From Bradyrhizobium mercantei (lineage in GTDB: Bacteria; Pseudomonadota; Alphaproteobacteria; Rhizobiales; Xanthobacteraceae): a stretch of 64,000 nucleotides of DNA. The translations under genes and the position numbers were made by a program. Location: assembly GCF_001982635.1 (NCBI RefSeq), contig NZ_MKFI01000006.1, positions 524,582 to 588,581 of the forward strand, given 5' to 3'. The notes under the pieces were generated by a model. It worked only from the letters and a program-made list of their open reading frames with translations, did not search any database and was not told where the DNA came from. Numbering within the stretch: position 1 is the first letter of the stretch; each line of letters starts with the position of its first letter. Shown in pieces: positions 62,997 through 64,000 of the stretch.

Positions 62997-64000
62997 CTAC
63001 AAAAAGCTCTGCGGATCGACGTCGACCTCGAGCTTCAGATTGCCCTTGGTCTTGGGACCGGCCGCCAGCCATTCGCGCAGATATTGCGACAGGTCGACAT
63101 TGCGCAGCGACTTCACCAGCAGGCGGAAGCGGTAGCGGCCCTTGATCACGGCAAGCGGCGCCTCGGCGGGGCCGAGCACCTGGATCCGCTCATCGAGCGG
63201 CGCCACCGCGGCGAGCTTGCGGGCAAATCCTTCCGCGGTCGGACGGTCGCCGGCGGAGACGATCAGGCTCGCCAGCCGGCCGAACGGTGGATAGCCGGTA
63301 CGCTCGCGGATCTCGATCTCGCTGGCGTAGAACGCCTCGCGGTCATTCGCGATCAGGGCCTTGATCACCGGGTGCTCCGGCTGGTGGGTCTGCAAAAAGC
63401 CGACACCGCGGCCCTGCTCGCGGCCGGCGCGGCCGACCACCTGGTTCAGGAGCTGGAACGTGCGCTCGGCGGCGCGCGGATCGCCATTGCTCAGGCCGAG
63501 ATCGGCATCGATGACGCCGACCAGATTGAGCCGCGGGAAGTTGTGTCCCTTCGCTACCAGCTGGGTGCCGATGATGATGTCGACGCGGCCCTCGGCGATC
63601 TCGTTGAGCTCGCTGCGCATCGTCTCGATCGAGGTGATGAGATCGCTCGACAGCACCATGGTGCGGGCCTCGGGAAAGATCTGAGCGGCCTCCTCCTGCA
63701 AGCGCTCGACGCCGGGGCCGACCGCGACCAACGATTCCTCGGCCGCGCAATGCGGGCAGATGTTCGGACGCGGCATCGAGAAGCCGCAGTGATGGCAGAC
63801 CAGCCGCTGGCGAAAGCGATGATCGACCAGCCACGCGTCGCAGATCGTGCAGGCGAAGCGGTGGCCGCAGGCCCGGCATAACGTCAGCGGCGCATAGCCG
63901 CGGCGATTGAGGAACAACAGCGCCTGTTCGCGGCGCTCGATCGCGTGACGAATCTGCTCGGCCAGAACCGGCGAGATGAAACGCCCGCGCGGCGGCGGCG
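62997..64000 (-). CDS. priA: Primosomal protein N' (PriA helicase), 5' part outside window
   Basis: The C-terminal 330 or so residues of the replication-restart helicase PriA; the open frame runs off the window's right edge. The zinc-binding region has four CxxC-type pairs (CRACGH, CTICDAW, CHHCGF, CPHCAAE). Helicase motifs in the second RecA-like domain are VDIIIGTQLVAKGHNFPRL, GVIDADLGLSNGDPRAAERT and QVVGRAGREQGRGVG. The C-terminal domain (YPPFGRLASLIVSAGD; VLGPAEAPLAVIKGRYRFRL) is complete. Convergent with the RlpA-like gene; the terminator between them has its T-tract on the rlpA side. Confidence 0.96.
   Translation of the reverse strand, partial: PPPRGRFISPVLAEQIRHAIERREQALLFLNRRGYAPLTLCRACGHRFACTICDAWLVDHRFRQRLVCHHCGFSMPRPNICPHCAAEESLVAVGPGVERLQEEAAQIFPEARTMVLSSDLITSIETMRSELNEIAEGRVDIIIGTQLVAKGHNFPRLNLVGVIDADLGLSNGDPRAAERTFQLLNQVVGRAGREQGRGVGFLQTHQPEHPVIKALIANDREAFYASEIEIRERTGYPPFGRLASLIVSAGDRPTAEGFARKLAAVAPLDERIQVLGPAEAPLAVIKGRYRFRLLVKSLRNVDLSQYLREWLAAGPKTKGNLKLEVDVDPQSFL

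Overview
The window looks like chromosomal DNA of an alphaproteobacterium of the Bradyrhizobium type. GC content is high throughout. The flagellin, the extended CheA, the atpHAGDC order without atpBEF, and the obgE-proB-proA-nadD-rsfS-rlmH-envC-ctpA-rppH series all fit that group. The assignment rests on recognised protein sequences and gene order, not on a database search.

Left part (1-9.6 kb): the 3'-truncated chemotaxis kinase gene cheA and a flagellin gene, both on the minus strand. These are followed by two paralogous Crp/Fnr-type regulators on the plus strand, a small LuxR-type regulator, small exported or hypothetical proteins, and a NagZ-like glycosidase.

Metabolic and regulatory modules (9.8-30.9 kb): acetoacetyl-CoA synthetase; a LysR-controlled group of pyridoxal-phosphate enzymes (D-threonine aldolase/D-serine dehydratase-like, HAD hydrolase, threonine-synthase-like, and a convergent Cds1-like desulfhydrase); a Baeyer-Villiger monooxygenase with a beta-lactamase-fold hydrolase and a divergent AraC regulator; an MFS transporter and aldo/keto reductase with a divergent LysR; a methyltransferase; an orphan Hsp70-like ATPase; an ABC-F ATPase; and a flavodoxin-like quinone oxidoreductase translationally coupled to an ECF41 sigma factor.

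Accessory stretch (30.9-34.3 kb): gene-poor and of different composition. It holds a broken copy of the ECF41 C-terminal domain, an orphan lipoprotein and a small secreted protein. It ends at the 3' end of a tRNA-Ser(CGA) gene, so it may be a remnant island.

Right part (34.5-64 kb): mostly core genes. They include an epoxide-hydrolase-like enzyme, a ROK-like kinase, an SDR/GlxA regulator pair, rplU-rpmA behind a clear sigma-70 promoter, a GNAT acetyltransferase, a DMT transporter, a MaoC hydratase, and obgE-proBA-nadD-rsfS-rlmH-envC-ctpA. These are followed by a DUF610 protein, two tandem RppH-type Nudix genes, an AraC regulator, a nucleotidyl-cyclase-domain protein, atpHAGDC, an RlpA-like protein with a histidine tract, and the 3' part of priA.

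Four intergenic cloverleaf-like palindromic repeats (about 11.9, 35.6, 40.8 and 42.6 kb) punctuate the window. No CRISPR array, insertion sequence or complete phage was seen. No clear undescribed multi-gene system stands out. The strongest leads are the PLP-enzyme cluster, the tRNA-flanked orphan genes, the ECF41 duplication, the repeats with exchanged arms, and the rplU leader.
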